Below are positions 1 to 12,113 of a stretch of 64,000 nucleotides of DNA, in pieces. The notes beneath the pieces are model-generated. The model saw nothing but the letters and a program-made list of their open reading frames with translations, was not told the DNA's origin and ran no database searches. Every line of letters begins with the position of its first letter. Positions within the stretch are counted from its first letter, which is position 1. This DNA is from Aotearoamyces nothofagi (Eukaryota; Ascomycota; Leotiomycetes; Leotiales; Tympanidaceae), in NCBI GenBank assembly GCA_015345905.1, contig JADDTR010000019.1, positions 496,001 through 560,000 of the forward strand. The letters are read 5' to 3'. A program made the translations under genes and the position numbers.

Positions 1-1190
1 GCAAAAGATCTCAAGTCAGTCATAGAGGAAAATGGCCGGCAGAAAGCATTGGCTGAGCATCAGAAGAAGTTTCCGAATACTCCTTTTGTTGCAGAGACAG
101 GCCTAGAGAACGAGGACGAATGCCTTGAAAAGCGTGTCTTCTACCGCGTCGTATCTGGCATGCATGCTTCCATAAGCACACATCTTTGTTGGGATTATCT
201 CAACCAGACTACTGGTGAATGGAGTCCAAATCTTGCATGCTACAAATTTCGTCTCGACAATTTCCCTGATCGAATTGCAAATCTCTATTTTGACTACGCA
301 CTCGTCCTACGCGCTGTCGCAAAGCTTGGACCATACCTCCAGTCCTACACATTCTGCTCGGGAGATCAAGCCCAGGACCTTGCTACCAAGCAAAAAGTCC
401 AGGAACTCACTACTCAAGCTGCATCCGGACCACAGATTTTCGACGAAAGCTTGATGTTTGTAAACGGAGAAGGTCCAAGTCTCAAAGAAGACTTTAGGAA
501 CCGCTTCAGAAACGTGAGCCGTGTTATGGACTGTGTTGGTTGCGACAAGTGCCGACTCTGGGGAAAGCTACAAACTGCTGGCTATGGTGCGGCGTTGAAA
601 GTCCTTTTCGAGTTCGACAATTCCAAAGATGGTAGCGAGGCTCCAGCACTAAAACGCACTGAACTTGTTGCGCTCTTCAATACCCTTTCAAGGATTTCAA
701 GTTCTTTATCCGCCATTGATGGCTTCCGGAAGATGATTAAGGAAGAAGAGCATAAAAATGAAGACTTGGAAGGCAGCCATTATCATAAGATGACAGATAG
801 GGAACGACTTCCTCATAATGTTGTGTTTCCGCACAAGGACACGAAAACATCGGTGGAGGAAGATGGCCATGATGACGACGACTTTGAAGAATTTTTAGTG
901 GAACAGGGAAGCAGGAAGAACCCAGCAAATCAAACAATCAAAGAAGCTTTCAATTCAGAGCTTCTTCTGGTATGGAATGCCTTCAAAATTGTCATCAATG
1001 GATGGATAAAATTCCCTGGTCTTGTGTAAGTATTTCCATATCTACCATGCATGGAGGTTGATGCTAATTCCTGGTGCGCAGATGGAGGATCTTTCTTATC
1101 GAGATGAATAGAGTCTGGAATCATTATATTGGCTTGCCCGTTCCGGAAAGGAAGTGGATCGTTAGAAGGCCAGCAGTTGATGAGTTGTAG
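1..1190 (+). CDS. ERO1: ERO1-like ER thiol oxidase, 3' part (5' end outside window)
   Basis: Flavoenzyme of the ER lumen that re-oxidises protein disulfide isomerase and passes electrons to oxygen. The frame is open from base 1, so the N-terminal part, including the shuttle cysteine pair, lies off the window. Visible family signatures are the SGMHASIS-type FAD-binding stretch near codon 55, the NLYFDYALVLRA helix, and the active-site cysteine cluster DCVGCDKCRLWGK near codon 180, whose CxxC pair sits next to the FAD. One intron (1026-1081, GTAAGT...GCAG) splits a Val codon; the second exon (1082-1190) ends in RRPAVDEL and a TAG stop. A start at the ATG at 49 is unlikely because the frame continues upstream in family-like sequence. 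It is convergent with the XLF gene. The family call is very secure; the protein is only about 400 residues here because it is cut by the window edge. Confidence 0.95.
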
Positions 1191-1748
1191 AACTAGATGC
1201 ATGGAAGGAACAGTGTATTATGTGCAAGGGGCAAATGGAGTTTCGACTGGGATGATTATAGGATTGCATCAGCGAGCGGAGTTTACTATTCCATGATATA
1301 AATACTGAATTGACACAGCAAACCTCTTTAGCCAATAGAGCACCTTTATACCTCAAAATTGGTGATACCGACGAATCCGTACATGATAGTGTCTTAAGAC
1401 TTACTTCTTAGTATCGATCTCTGCTTCTGCTTTGGCCTTCGTTGCTGTAAGAGGTCGTTGGTAAGCGCTCTAGCGCTCCCTTGTGTTGAGATCGAATGTG
1501 AGGTTCCATGATATTGTCTGCTCGAGCAGCTAGCCGGGATATATTCTGTAGATTGTCACTTCTGCCTAATACTGGACTTGTTGGTTTCGAACGCATAGTG
1601 GGTATATCTTTGAATAGCGCCATCCTGGGTATTGTTCATGTTGATTTCTATATCGAATAACGCCTAGATTGCTACATTATATTAATCTTACTTCAATTTG
1701 GAACCGGAGGGCCTTTATATATATCCTAAACTATATCATTTTTCAAGA
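1191..1748. other. Convergent intergenic region, ERO1 / XLF
   Basis: Holds the 3' flanks of two convergent genes. I see no supported gene or repeat; short open frames here begin with non-ATG codons or lack any recognisable composition. Confidence 0.6.
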
Positions 1749-3389
1749 TCAGAACTTCCTCTTCTTCTTTGCTGGCGCTTTCGCCTTCTCTTCCAACTGG
1801 CGCCTCAACTCTTGCCTCTTCCGATTAGCCCTCTCGACAGATGTTTCTCGTGGCTTCTCTTCCTCCTTTGACGCTGCTCGTCCTCTCTCGTCCTCGCCAC
1901 CTTTGGTAGTTGATTCGGTAACGAGAGGTTTGTGGCCGAGGTGACCAAGCTTCGGCTTTGCCTTTCGCCCTGACAAGGATCCGTCTTGCGATGAGGCTGC
2001 TGGGAGTGGTGGAGCTGGCGCTGGAGATGGAGGTGGAGTGGCTTCCTTTCTCTTCCCACCGATTCTCCCCAGGCCAACTTTGTTCGGCTTTAGAGGAGCT
2101 GGCGAGTGAGAACGCTTCCAAGGCGCGGCGGGTTTCCGCTTTGGAGAATCGTCTTCGTCCTCGGTTGCTGTGTCGTCGTCTTCAACTTCGTGGGTCCTAC
2201 TAGATATCGCAGGAGGCTCCGGAGTCTTCCTCTTAGGAGGTATAGAAGACGGTATCGAGTGGCCGATGGTTCCCAGTTTCTTATGTTGTGACGGTCGTTT
2301 GGTTAAGGGAAAACTGTCTGGAACTGCCGAGCGCTGGGACGGCACGTCGAGGCCATCTCCGTTGCTGATCGAGACAGGAGATATCTCTTTTGATTCATTT
2401 GGTGAGATGCTTCTCTGACGAGGGGGTGTAGATTGGACTTGGAAGTCCTGATCATCATCTACGTCCAAAGGCTCCTTGTACTTATTGGTTGGCCTAACTG
2501 GATCTTCGCGTGTGATTTCAAGGTATGCATCCTTCACCACCCCATCGAAGGAATCAGTTATGTCTATTGACCCACCCCCTAACCTATTCCACCATTTATC
2601 TCGATACTCAGAACTGTCTACAGATGTTGTACCTAACAAATCGACGGCATCGTCAGCAAAGACTTTCTTGGCAACGATGCCAACATCGGAGCTGTCATGG
2701 ATATTCTGTTCTTTCCTCATATTCTTTCTCCATGCGTCCTCGTCGAACAGACCTAGACCTTTGACCCGTTCCTCTGCCTGCTTTCTTGGGATCTTCCTCC
2801 CACCCTTTCCCGCAGCGCCAGGGAATACATGACCCAACTCAGCACCAGTAGCTTCTAGCTTATCGACCAGCTTCTGAATGACGTGGTCCTTATCCTTCAA
2901 TATATCAACCAAGTCTTCTAGCTCTCTTAAGCGCGCATTTTGTGCCTGTAGAAGCGGAATAGTCAAATGGACCGTGAGGGTAGATTGGTCTGAAGGCGTA
3001 AGATGAATGGGCCATTTAAAAGGATCGAGAGGCCCTGGGAGTATAGCTATCACTTCCAGGTCTAGATTCGTATTGTTCTCGGAGGTATCTCTGCGCTTGC
3101 ACGCATGGGCGGACAGCTTGAGTTTGGTGTCTTTCCTGCCAAGAAGACCAAGCTTGATTTTCTCCAGACAGAGCCGTAGCTGTTCTGCATCTTCACTCGG
3201 ATCTATAGTGGTGTCCTCTATCATGCTACGCTTGATGATGCCACGTCGATCAAGAGACTCACTCCAGATGTGCGTCAAGTCTGTCAGGTGTACGGTGTAC
3301 GAATTCGCTGTGAAGTCGGTGGAAATTAGGAGTGGTGGTAGGTTGGCATTCGATCTAGGCAGACTCAGAGGATGCCACGACACAGACAT
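1749..3389 (-). CDS. NEJ1: XLF/Nej1-like non-homologous end-joining factor
   Basis: XRCC4-like factor that works with Ku, Lif1/XRCC4 and DNA ligase IV to align broken DNA ends in the nucleus. It is a single exon of 546 aa from an ATG (MSVSWHPL). Residues 1-150 fit the XLF head domain. A helical stretch follows (about 150-190, LLQAQNARLRELEDLVDILKD), which would form the coiled-coil stalk. Then comes a long Ser/Pro/acidic disordered tail. The extreme C-terminus is a basic run ending in a single Phe (KKKRKF), matching the Ku-binding motif (X-KBM) of XLF proteins. The tail is much longer than in human XLF (299 aa), as is common in filamentous fungi. Plus-strand open frames across it are antisense shadows. 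Confidence 0.88.
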   Translation of the reverse strand: MSVSWHPLSLPRSNANLPPLLISTDFTANSYTVHLTDLTHIWSESLDRRGIIKRSMIEDTTIDPSEDAEQLRLCLEKIKLGLLGRKDTKLKLSAHACKRRDTSENNTNLDLEVIAILPGPLDPFKWPIHLTPSDQSTLTVHLTIPLLQAQNARLRELEDLVDILKDKDHVIQKLVDKLEATGAELGHVFPGAAGKGGRKIPRKQAEERVKGLGLFDEDAWRKNMRKEQNIHDSSDVGIVAKKVFADDAVDLLGTTSVDSSEYRDKWWNRLGGGSIDITDSFDGVVKDAYLEITREDPVRPTNKYKEPLDVDDDQDFQVQSTPPRQRSISPNESKEISPVSISNGDGLDVPSQRSAVPDSFPLTKRPSQHKKLGTIGHSIPSSIPPKRKTPEPPAISSRTHEVEDDDTATEDEDDSPKRKPAAPWKRSHSPAPLKPNKVGLGRIGGKRKEATPPPSPAPAPPLPAASSQDGSLSGRKAKPKLGHLGHKPLVTESTTKGGEDERGRAASKEEEKPRETSVERANRKRQELRRQLEEKAKAPAKKKRKF

Positions 3390-3964
3390 AGCCTCGCTGG
3401 AGAATTGTTGCGGTGAGGGTTCAAAGGTGCTATGTGAGCCGCGAGGCTGTTGACGATGGATTAGGCTCGTTGCCTTGTGCTTGCGAGACGTTGCACCTGT
3501 GTGATGGGATTTATAGAACCGTTCAACAACGTGGAGATGGTCATAAGATCCATCGATGGTGTTTCGGACCTACGGAAAATATCCGAATATGCGACCTCCC
3601 GTCCGGAAGGATGTTGATGCTTCATTTGGGGGTGACCTGGCTAGGTGCAGCCTCGTCCTGTCCATCCTGTTGCCTGGCTGCTTGCCGCTTACATAATCAA
3701 TCTAGGAATAGGCCTCCGGTACAACACCTTCCAACGGAATTATAAGAGGCAAAAGCATATGCAACGTACCACAGCAAGCATCCAACTGGTATTTGTCACT
3801 GGGTACCTCATGATGAGTGATGTTCTGGTCATATCACGTGCTGAGATGCGAGCTTGGGCGATATACACTTCTGTGTGAAGTATATAAATTCAATATTTTA
3901 TATTTAGATCATGATAGCACTACCACATGTACTCAATCTACAATCTATCCATCTAGCAGCTCAG
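3390..3964. other. Intergenic region upstream of XLF and downstream of the pectinase
   Basis: Should hold the XLF promoter and the polygalacturonase 3' end. No further gene is recognised. A short AT-rich stretch near 3875-3930 looks like ordinary spacer. Confidence 0.5.
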
Positions 3965-5537
3965 CTAATTGAACCCCTTGTACAGAGTCGTGCACTCCAC
4001 GTCTAAAGTGGATTCGTCCACATTCTGACAGTATGCTTGACGAGTCCCGTTTGGACTCACAACATCGATGCTGCTGGCCACAATCCCACTACAGACACTG
4101 GAGCTAGAACAAGCAAATGTGCTTGTCTCTGGTTGGTATTTTGCTGTGGTCTTGCCCACAAAGTTTTTGAAGAGAATATTCGTGATGGTCAACGATGATG
4201 GGTATAAATTGCAGAGAGTGAGATTGCTCTGTCCATAGCACTGGTCGACCTCAATGGCGTAGTCAACAGCATCGATGGTCATTGTATCATATGTGATGTT
4301 GTCGACCCGGCCGGAGCCTCCACCTCCTTGAAGATCACCGCTCAAAGCTGATGGGGTGTTGGGCCAAACTTTTATACGAGCACCATCCTACATAATGTCA
4401 GTACTTCGAAATGAGAGCAAGTTGTTATCAAACTTACAGTAGCATTGTGTAACGAGTTATTATAGACATATACATTCTCAACAATGTCGAACTCTCCAAG
4501 GTACTGCCCGAGGGATCCGACGGAGATACCATGAGAGCCGTTGCACCACAGATTCTGCACGAGGATATTGGTACTGTTTGGCTTGAATGACACACAATCT
4601 TTTGAACAATTAGTTTCTGCCGGCAGAATTAAGAATGAGTCACTCGCCATCTCCATTGTTAACCACCGAGTTCTGAATTGTAACGTCCTCAACTCGGTAA
4701 GTGTCCCATCCATCAGTGTTCTTTGCAGGGTTGTGACTGACACTTCCTCCTGCAATGTTGATATTATCAAAGACAACATTAGTCGAATTAGTAATGAAAT
4801 GGTAATACTCTGGGCTGTATCTCAACACGAGATCACTTATGGTCGAGTCATGGAGACCGGCAATACCCATAATAACGGGTCGTAGAGCGTAAATATTCTC
4901 AGCGTAGAGATCATACCAGACTTGACCATTACCGTCAATGGTTCCTCCACCTAAAATTTTCAGTACCTACTATTGAGGAATGGGGCGATAACTGCATACC
5001 GTAAATAGCAACATCTGTTCCACCAATCTTCCAGAACGATGTCACATTCTGGAATATAAATTTGAAGGAATTGGCTTGCCAATAAGTGGTATCATTGGTG
5101 AATTGAATATAGCCTTGGACATCTGCAATACTGATTAGCACTGCATTTAAATCCTATCAACTCCGCATACCAAGGTCAATGGACTTTAAGAAGGTCAAGT
5201 CTAATGCTGTCCCAATGACGTACTGAGTGCCTTCCTTGAAGACAACATGGCCACCATTATTGCAAGTGTGCAGTGCATCTAGAATATATGAAGAATCGTC
5301 TACACCATTATTGTGGCTTTTGACGTAGCACACCTTGGTCCTTTGAGGGTGGTATGGTGGTGGTTTACGGGGTGTCTTAGGATGGAAAGAGATGCTGGGA
5401 CGAAGAGATGTGTGATCCGGCACGCTTTTGCTCTGGGAAGGGTCTCTCTGCCATGCTTGTAGAGCTTGCCAAGTCGGATTGGCAACAACTATGCCAGCGG
5501 CGAGAACTGTCAAGAAAGAGGTGAGCTGGAAGCGCAT
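3965..5537 (-). CDS. Secreted exo-polygalacturonase, GH28
   Basis: Plant cell-wall pectinase releasing galacturonate from the non-reducing end of polygalacturonan. Five exons: 5537-5171, 5122-5000, 4950-4648, 4598-4438 and 4387-3965, giving 458 aa. The chosen ATG ([15 protein letters not shown]) starts a clear signal peptide; in-frame sequence further upstream lacks one. All GH28 signatures are present once spliced: [35 protein letters not shown] and DGARIKVW. The NTDGWDTYR form is typical of exo-acting fungal enzymes. Several N-glycosylation sequons and paired cysteines fit secretion. The third intron is a GC-AG intron that interrupts the first Asp codon of the GDDC motif. No clustered pectin genes are nearby. 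Confidence 0.92.
4599..4647 (-). other. GC-AG intron inside GH28 catalytic motif
   Basis: A 49-nt intron with donor GCGAGT, branch-like ACTAAT and acceptor AAAAG. Removing it joins NNGD to DCVSFKPNS and regenerates the invariant Asp-Asp pair; reading through hits a stop after NNGDGE. No GT donor restores the frame. Confidence 0.85.
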
Positions 5538-8500
5538 CTTGTCGGAGTATAGTATGCTATGAGGAAAAAGAAGGTGGAGCAAAGCTGGAGACGGAAACCC
5601 ATATTGGAATCCGTCGGAGTTTTATTCAATTCGAAAGGACAATATAATTTGAGATGGTGCGCGTCACTCATATCAATTCTCTGGGCAATTTTTCCGGAAG
5701 AATATATTTTGCATAGTTCTTGAAGCCGATACTGGGTGTTCGAGGCGGTGACAGCCAACCGCATTGAAGGAGAACCAGGCTGTCTCTCAATAGAATGGGG
5801 GAAATGACGCTCCCAATTACTTGTGAGGCTGCGGAGAAGACTACGACCCCAGAGTTCTCCAGGACTTGTTTCTGGAGCACCCCGCAACGTTGTGGGCCTC
5901 GTATATGTTTCATCGCGTTGATTGGTTGTATTTATTATCGCTGCTACATGGCCAGGTACCTGAAGGCTTGGTTGATTTATCAAGGCGAGTGATTGGCGGA
6001 ATTGAGAATACATCGTCCGGCCGGCAGGGTAAACGAAAGAATCAACACAAGCGTCCCTTGCAGCTATATTAATGATGCTGGAAGTCCTCGGACCCTCGGC
6101 CAAGTTGTGACTTCGGCGGATGATATCTCGTATTGATGCTGATGAAATCGTTTGCCGATCAAAGCGGCAGAGTCCTAAGGACACCGTCGTCGCCATAGAA
6201 GAAAGTCGCTTCTCCAGTGACTCCATAGTCGTGGAGATGATGCTGGGGAAAATGCGAGACAAGGAAATAGAGAAATCTGAATCTGAAGTAATAAATTAAT
6301 GAACTTAGGCTCTTTGGAATAAGAACTTAGAAGGCCGTCATCTAAAGACGCTCAACTGTCAAGGCGCGTGCCAAGACCCACTATTTCAATACTATCAGAA
6401 GTTATTATAATCTGAACCTAGTAGTAATCGAATCAAAAACCATAGGTAAATAAAACCTGATAGGATAAGCAACTCCATCTTGAAGTGCCAAATTGCAAAT
6501 AAAGAGAATTACTGTCGCCCACGAAAAATAGTTTCTCCGTTGAATATGCAATATATGGCCGGCGTCTTCGTCCTTTCTCATTTACTGATAGCCATGTTTG
6601 GATTAGTCGTTGATTGAAATATCTATATGATCAGTAACATGGATTTGGAGAGATCACGTTTTCTGCTAGCCCATTCCTAAGCAATTCCATTAAATTTTGC
6701 TTAGGAGAGTCATCAATAGTTAGCACTATAGCTATTGACTTGTAAGGGGTTCAAAGAGAATAATATACTAAACTTCCCTATACATTCTCGAATTTCTTTG
6801 CTATACAATACCATATCTCGAACTGCTTTGAAAGGCTATGAAATATAGATCATTTCAGACATTCTGTCAATAAAGGAGAAGGGACCTACAAGACAAGAAT
6901 ACTGATGCGGGAAGGTAAGAATTAGAATACCGCGAATGTCCAAATTATAGAAAGCACTCTCAACTTTTCTGTCCTAGTAGCTGGCAAAATATGATATCAA
7001 ACCCTTGGTGACCTCAAATCCTATAGACAGCCTTTAATCTGCCTCCACGGCGGATCAAGAATTTGGACTATCTGATAATTATTAGCTCACTGACGACTTA
7101 GACTGGCATTGCTGTAATATCCTACAACTAGTTCTGTCATCTCACTATGGCGGATGCTTAAATTTTAGACCAGATGTACTATGTTGCACCATCACTGACA
7201 ATGATTCAATATATGAATCTAAGCAAGATCTGCGGAGCAGAGGCGTCCGAAACTGCCTTTGATACTCTCAATTAACTGCTGTCCGTTACCTCAAAGCTTG
7301 CCATTCTTGTTTTCTAGGGCCCTATTTTTCATTGCCTGTGGGTAACCACCGATTGCTACTTCTTAAGGGCCTTTCAAAGGACCATGTAATATAGATATCA
7401 TATCCGTCACCTCCGCCACATGCGTTGCATCCATCTATCAAAGTAGAACTTGCCTGCCTCGACTCACCGCTGCACAGTGCCTAGAATATTCCTTTCTTCT
7501 AATGCCATGTCAAGTTACTCACCACACCCCCCTTAAACTGCGAAAGAGCCGCACACTGTGCCAAATTACTGAGATATTACACTGTGCAAAGGATCTGCCG
7601 GATGTGAACAGTAATTCATGCACAGACTCGGAATTGCGGATGGTGCTTACTGCATGATAGAAAATGAATATGACAGGTCGCTTCTTTCATTGAAGGGGAG
7701 ATATGCAGGCGAAGAGATTTATAGCCGATGCATTCCTCCTTGGCATGAGCCTGTCAGTGAAGGAAGCACAAGACCTGGATGCATTCGGTCAGGACTGGGG
7801 TTTGATTTGGGGCCGGGAGAATTGCTCCGTAGATGCAGGGGGGTCATCACAATGATGGATTATCCTTGCGTGCTTAGACTACGGGTTAAGACGGCGGATC
7901 TCCATCAGATCAGAAGGGACAGCCCGTACCCGCAATATGACAAGTGATATGAAACCTTGGTAGAAGCTTCAAGTCGAGTCTCAAGTGCTCAATCTCCACG
8001 GAGAGCTATGTACAATGCTGCACATGCTGGGCCGGAGCGTCATTACTGCTTTTGGGATATTTGCTTATTGCTTGCATGGGAGACGCGTACACGGGTGTCG
8101 AGTCCCGAGAGCGCGGTGTGGATTCTAATGCTGATGCCATGGATGAAGATATCTTTCTGACTTGGTGAGATGAGCGATCTCGAGGCCCTGGAAGACCGCA
8201 GTTCTTCTAGGATTGGAGATCGGTCGAATCCACGTACCAGGTCAAGAACAACAGCTCGATGAACCTTGGCCGATCGATCTAGTTCATCTCCGGTACTTGC
8301 AAGGCACCCTCCTACAAAATGTAACGGTGTGGCTGGCGTCGCCCGGTATCGAGGATATTCTGGAGCAGTATGGAGTGCATCTGCACCGGCCATAAGTTGA
8401 CCAGCGGCTCGCGAGACCTGGCGTGCATGGACACGCATATGTACAGCGGAAGCCATTGGCCTGTGGCGAGAATGTGCCATATCGTGCACAGCAACAGCGG

Positions 8501-9542
8501 CATTCCCTGGAGGATGCGGAAGCCACCCAGGCCGGAGACCATGCGCCGGCGAGCATCTGCCGTATTCTGCAACGGAGAGCTGACAAGCCTGCGTATCATT
8601 GCCTGGAGGACTCGACGACAAGTGTCTCAGCAGGCATGTCTATGTGTAACAGCGGTGCTCGGTGGGAACGTGGGGACTGGGAAGAGTAAGAAGGGAGCGA
8701 AAGGGGACTGACGCTGGAACTCCAACACCAGGGCGGATTTAAAGTACGGATAGATCCGGGAGCAGCGTGAAATGGCCACAGCGGCACGGCTCGCGGGATG
8801 CCAACCGGTGTCTACTTGTTCCCTGCCGATGCATCACATCCACCACTACTAGAGGCTCTAAGTCGACGACGGCTGCTAAAGGAAGGGCAAGGCTCCCGCC
8901 ATACGAGTTTTGTGCATCAAAGGCTGCGCGGGTTTCTGCTCAAATTTATCTATCATGAATTCGTCATGGAATCCTTGTGGTATCTATCGGCCGTGGTTTA
9001 TGACTGCTCGGCCTCAGATTCAGCTCGGCTGAATAGTTGAGCAGTCTTTTCAACCCCGAGCTTGGCCGATGGAGCTGTCGGCATGCCTACAGACCGCAAT
9101 GGCCGACCTGAAATTAGACCAGCGTTGAGATCAAATTTCAAATGCAGGATGAGTTGGCATCCTCACTCCTGATGCAAGACCCTGAGCTCGGAGTCACTGC
9201 TGCAGCTTCCGTAGCTGCAATTAATTATCCACCTGGAGAACTGGCTAGGATTGAATACAGTCGGTATCTCTCTCAGGAACTTGGCAACGCTTGTGGGCTA
9301 TACAGCATCAAGGGACACGTCGAATCAAATGGCCCTCGAGGACAGGTAGATAGAAACGAAGACTAGAGTTATGCCTTGAGACCCCTGAAGTACACGGTCA
9401 TTACAAAATAACAACTTGAAAATCTAAGCCGTCCCAAGCAAAACCGACAAGGTATCCCAACAAGTCAAATCCAAACAACTGATCTACATTTCCCAAAAAC
9501 ATCCCACACCAATAGCAGCGAACCAGACCCCTGAACCCCGAG
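5538..9542. other. 4 kb gene-poor stretch
   Basis: The right neighbour is the 3' end of the forkhead gene and the left is the pectinase promoter. A 238-codon minus-strand frame (5510-6226 from its first ATG) overlaps the pectinase start in another frame and looks like chance. Bases 6250-7600 are AT-leaning with no long open frame. Bases 7600-9060 are richer in G+C and open in several frames on both strands (for example 8043-8621 minus, 8370-8711 plus, 9142-9366 plus), but no frame resembles a family I know and no splice pattern joins them convincingly. It may be a decayed gene or mobile element, or long regulatory DNA; I cannot decide. Confidence 0.4.
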
Positions 9543-10946
9543 CTAAAAGTTTGGCCACATATAAGACTGGTTGTCATTGATTCTTGGGAGTCCATCATGA
9601 TGGCAGAAAATCGGACCGTCCTCCGCATAAACCCCCTGGACGTCCTCTAGCTTGTACATGTTTGAATCCAGCACTTCATCGAACGAGGGCGTCTTGAAGT
9701 AATACGGGCTCGACACATTCGTTCTTTCATTGGGGGTGGAGGGCGAGATCTGGCGATGATCCAACTGTGGCGTCATCCGGTGCCTAGCTTGAGACCGTCT
9801 TCTCCGAGTTTCTCTTGCAGGATTACGAGCTGGGTCTTGGCGCTCATCTCTGGTTTTGAGTCTCTGGGTTTTGGCTCTCCCGGCCGACATACCGCCCTTC
9901 TTGCCGGCTGAAGCTCGCCCTGGCACCTGGTTCTCGGACCTGGCCACCTTTTTACCGGTCTTTCGGTATCGCGTCGTTGGCGTAACACCATTCTTGATGG
10001 CAAATGGCTCAAGAACCCACTCCGATGTCTTCTTCGTCTCATCCCCTGTCGGCTGGCGGTCTGTCTTGCGGAAAGCCTGCAAGTATTAGCCAGATGCACA
10101 AAGTTGGAACCATGAACTTACAGCATTCATAGAAAGGTTATGACGAATACTATTCCTCCATCCAGAACTAGTAGAACTTCCCTTGTCGGTATTATTGACG
10201 AACCATTGATATATCTCCTGCAGAACCATCGAGTGGTTTGGCGCCCCCAACAGAGCTCTGTAAATAAGCTTAGCGTAGGGCTCTTCTGCGCGATCGCCCA
10301 AGATAGAATGGTTCCCATCTGTGTGGTCTTCATCTCCATCATCGGAGATTTTACTGGATGGTATATCAGCTAAACATGGCGGAGGGTTGCCCATTGTAGG
10401 ACTTCGACTGATGCTTAATCGAGCAAAGTCTCTTGCACTCTCTTGGGTGAAGCAATCAGATGTAAGATCGCCCGTCAGCCCGTCAGAACAAGCTCTCTTT
10501 GATAGATATGGAGGAGTCATCTCCGAGCCATAATCGTCTATCATTCTCGGGTCGTAAGCTTGTTGCCATGATCGCGGACATGCCGCAGCTTCCCCAAGAC
10601 CTCGAGAGAACATATCTTGCTGACCACCAACTGCGTTCGTTGAAGAATAATCGTAGTAGTGATCAGCTGCGGGGAACTGGTAGTCTGACAATCCTAACTC
10701 GGGCCACTCCATCTCGGGCTGTGGTATGGATGTAGTAGGGTCTAGTAGATAAGTAGCTCCAACGTTATTGATAGACGGCACGGTTCCGTTCGAAAAGTAG
10801 TGATCTTGTTGCGCTCGATGAAGATTGTCTTGAATGGGAGTATTTTGAGGAAAATGAGTTGTATCTGAAATCTGGAAATGTTGGTGATTTAGGGACGTTT
10901 CATTGTCGAAACTAGCCCCAGCCATGAAATGATTTGAAGCCATCAT
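9543..10946 (-). CDS. Forkhead transcription factor
   Basis: Nuclear DNA-binding regulator of 452 aa. Exon 1 is 10946-10122 and exon 2 is 10076-9543; the 45-nt intron (GTAAGT...TTGCAG) falls inside the forkhead domain. The domain spans roughly residues 219-305: EEPYAKLIYRALL, then the recognition helix WRNSIRHNLSMNAAF, then a wing region ending near EWVLEPFAI. The recognition helix is canonical. The N-terminal 200 residues are low in complexity and rich in Gln, Asn, Ser and Pro. A Lys/Arg-rich tail after the domain (RETRRRRSQARH) could be a nuclear localisation signal. Start: MMAS at 10946 is the first ATG; the open frame upstream begins only at a TTG. I cannot tell which fungal forkhead group it belongs to. 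Confidence 0.85.
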
Positions 10947-12113
10947 TATGAGACTATTCAAGAGTCACACGAAGGCGGAAGGTAATTGAAACTTGGTATT
11001 TGGAACAGTTACATGAGACGTTCTTCAAGGAGATCTCGGAGATTTAGAAAAGTCTGGAAGAGCAAAATCGTTACGGGAAGCTTCAGATATCAAAGGCAAT
11101 AGAACCCATAGCCGAAGCGGATCGTAAGCCTAGTTGACCATGAGGGCCGGATGGGACTCTGCATGCCAACTCACGGCAAGGCATATGACGCGTAGTGCAA
11201 GCAAACGGCACAAGGCTTGCATCGGAAGACAACATTGAAGGTAGACAATAGACTATGGTTACCGATACCTAAGAGAGGTATGAGAAGCAATCCGCCAATT
11301 TCACAACTCGCTTCTTTCGGAAAGCTGCAAAATGTGCTTGCACATGGGCATTGTAGCACAGCCAACCAGCAAAACGGTGTGAAGCTTGCATTGTGTACCC
11401 ACGATTAGACCGTTGACATGCAGACGGGCTGGCGCAGCCTGCATATATATGTCATCAGATAAATGATACGCCGGCTATTTCTGCATGGGAGCCTTGGGTA
11501 GCCCTGAGCAGGCTTCCCTAGGCGTATATCACATAGGCGTAGATGTACACAAATGATTCCCGCTACTAGAGCGTTACGGAAATGCCCCGTAGAACAGTAC
11601 AACTTGAGATATTTCTAGAATACCGCTAGAATCGCGGAAGCATGGCTTACCTGATGGGGACCAAATATGCCGCCCGGCGAGTGAAATGGGTTTGTAGAAT
11701 CACGCCGTGTCAAGAGGACGTTAAAAAATTGGAGTTTATCTAGGTCACAACTGCAGTTGTACAGACAAAGTTTAGGATGCGAAATGGCAAGCGGTACAGA
11801 CCAGCAGCGTTGTTATTGACTGCTAAAGCTAGGTTGACGCCTCGTTTGAGAGACAGAGGATATGAGCACTTATAGACCTATGCTTCCTGTCCCCTGCCGG
11901 TACTGAAAGAAGGACAGACCCGACATAATTTGTGCAGCTAGTAAGGCTGTGAGTGTGGCCGGGATCATTAGGACACGTCGCAATGGATCCAGTCAAAGTC
12001 TTCGGATAAGATGATGCTTCCAAATCCTTCCATAGCCAATTAGGTTCATGACCAGCTGTTGATTTGTGCGATGACAGACCAATGAAATAGTAGAATCGTT
12101 GCGGGTTCTTCCT
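10947..12113. other. Intergenic region between forkhead promoter and cactin 3' end
   Basis: About 1.2 kb with only short frames on both strands; no RNA gene, repeat or family match seen. It should carry the forkhead promoter and a long 5' leader. Confidence 0.45.

Noticed and set aside
5510-6262. 250-codon minus-strand open frame upstream of the pectinase
   Set aside because: It begins at a TTG, its first ATG is at 6226, it overlaps the pectinase start in another frame and its sequence resembles no family; likely chance.
8043-8711. Overlapping frames considered as a possible cytochrome P450 or transposase relic
   Set aside because: No heme-binding, DDE or reverse-transcriptase motif in any frame.
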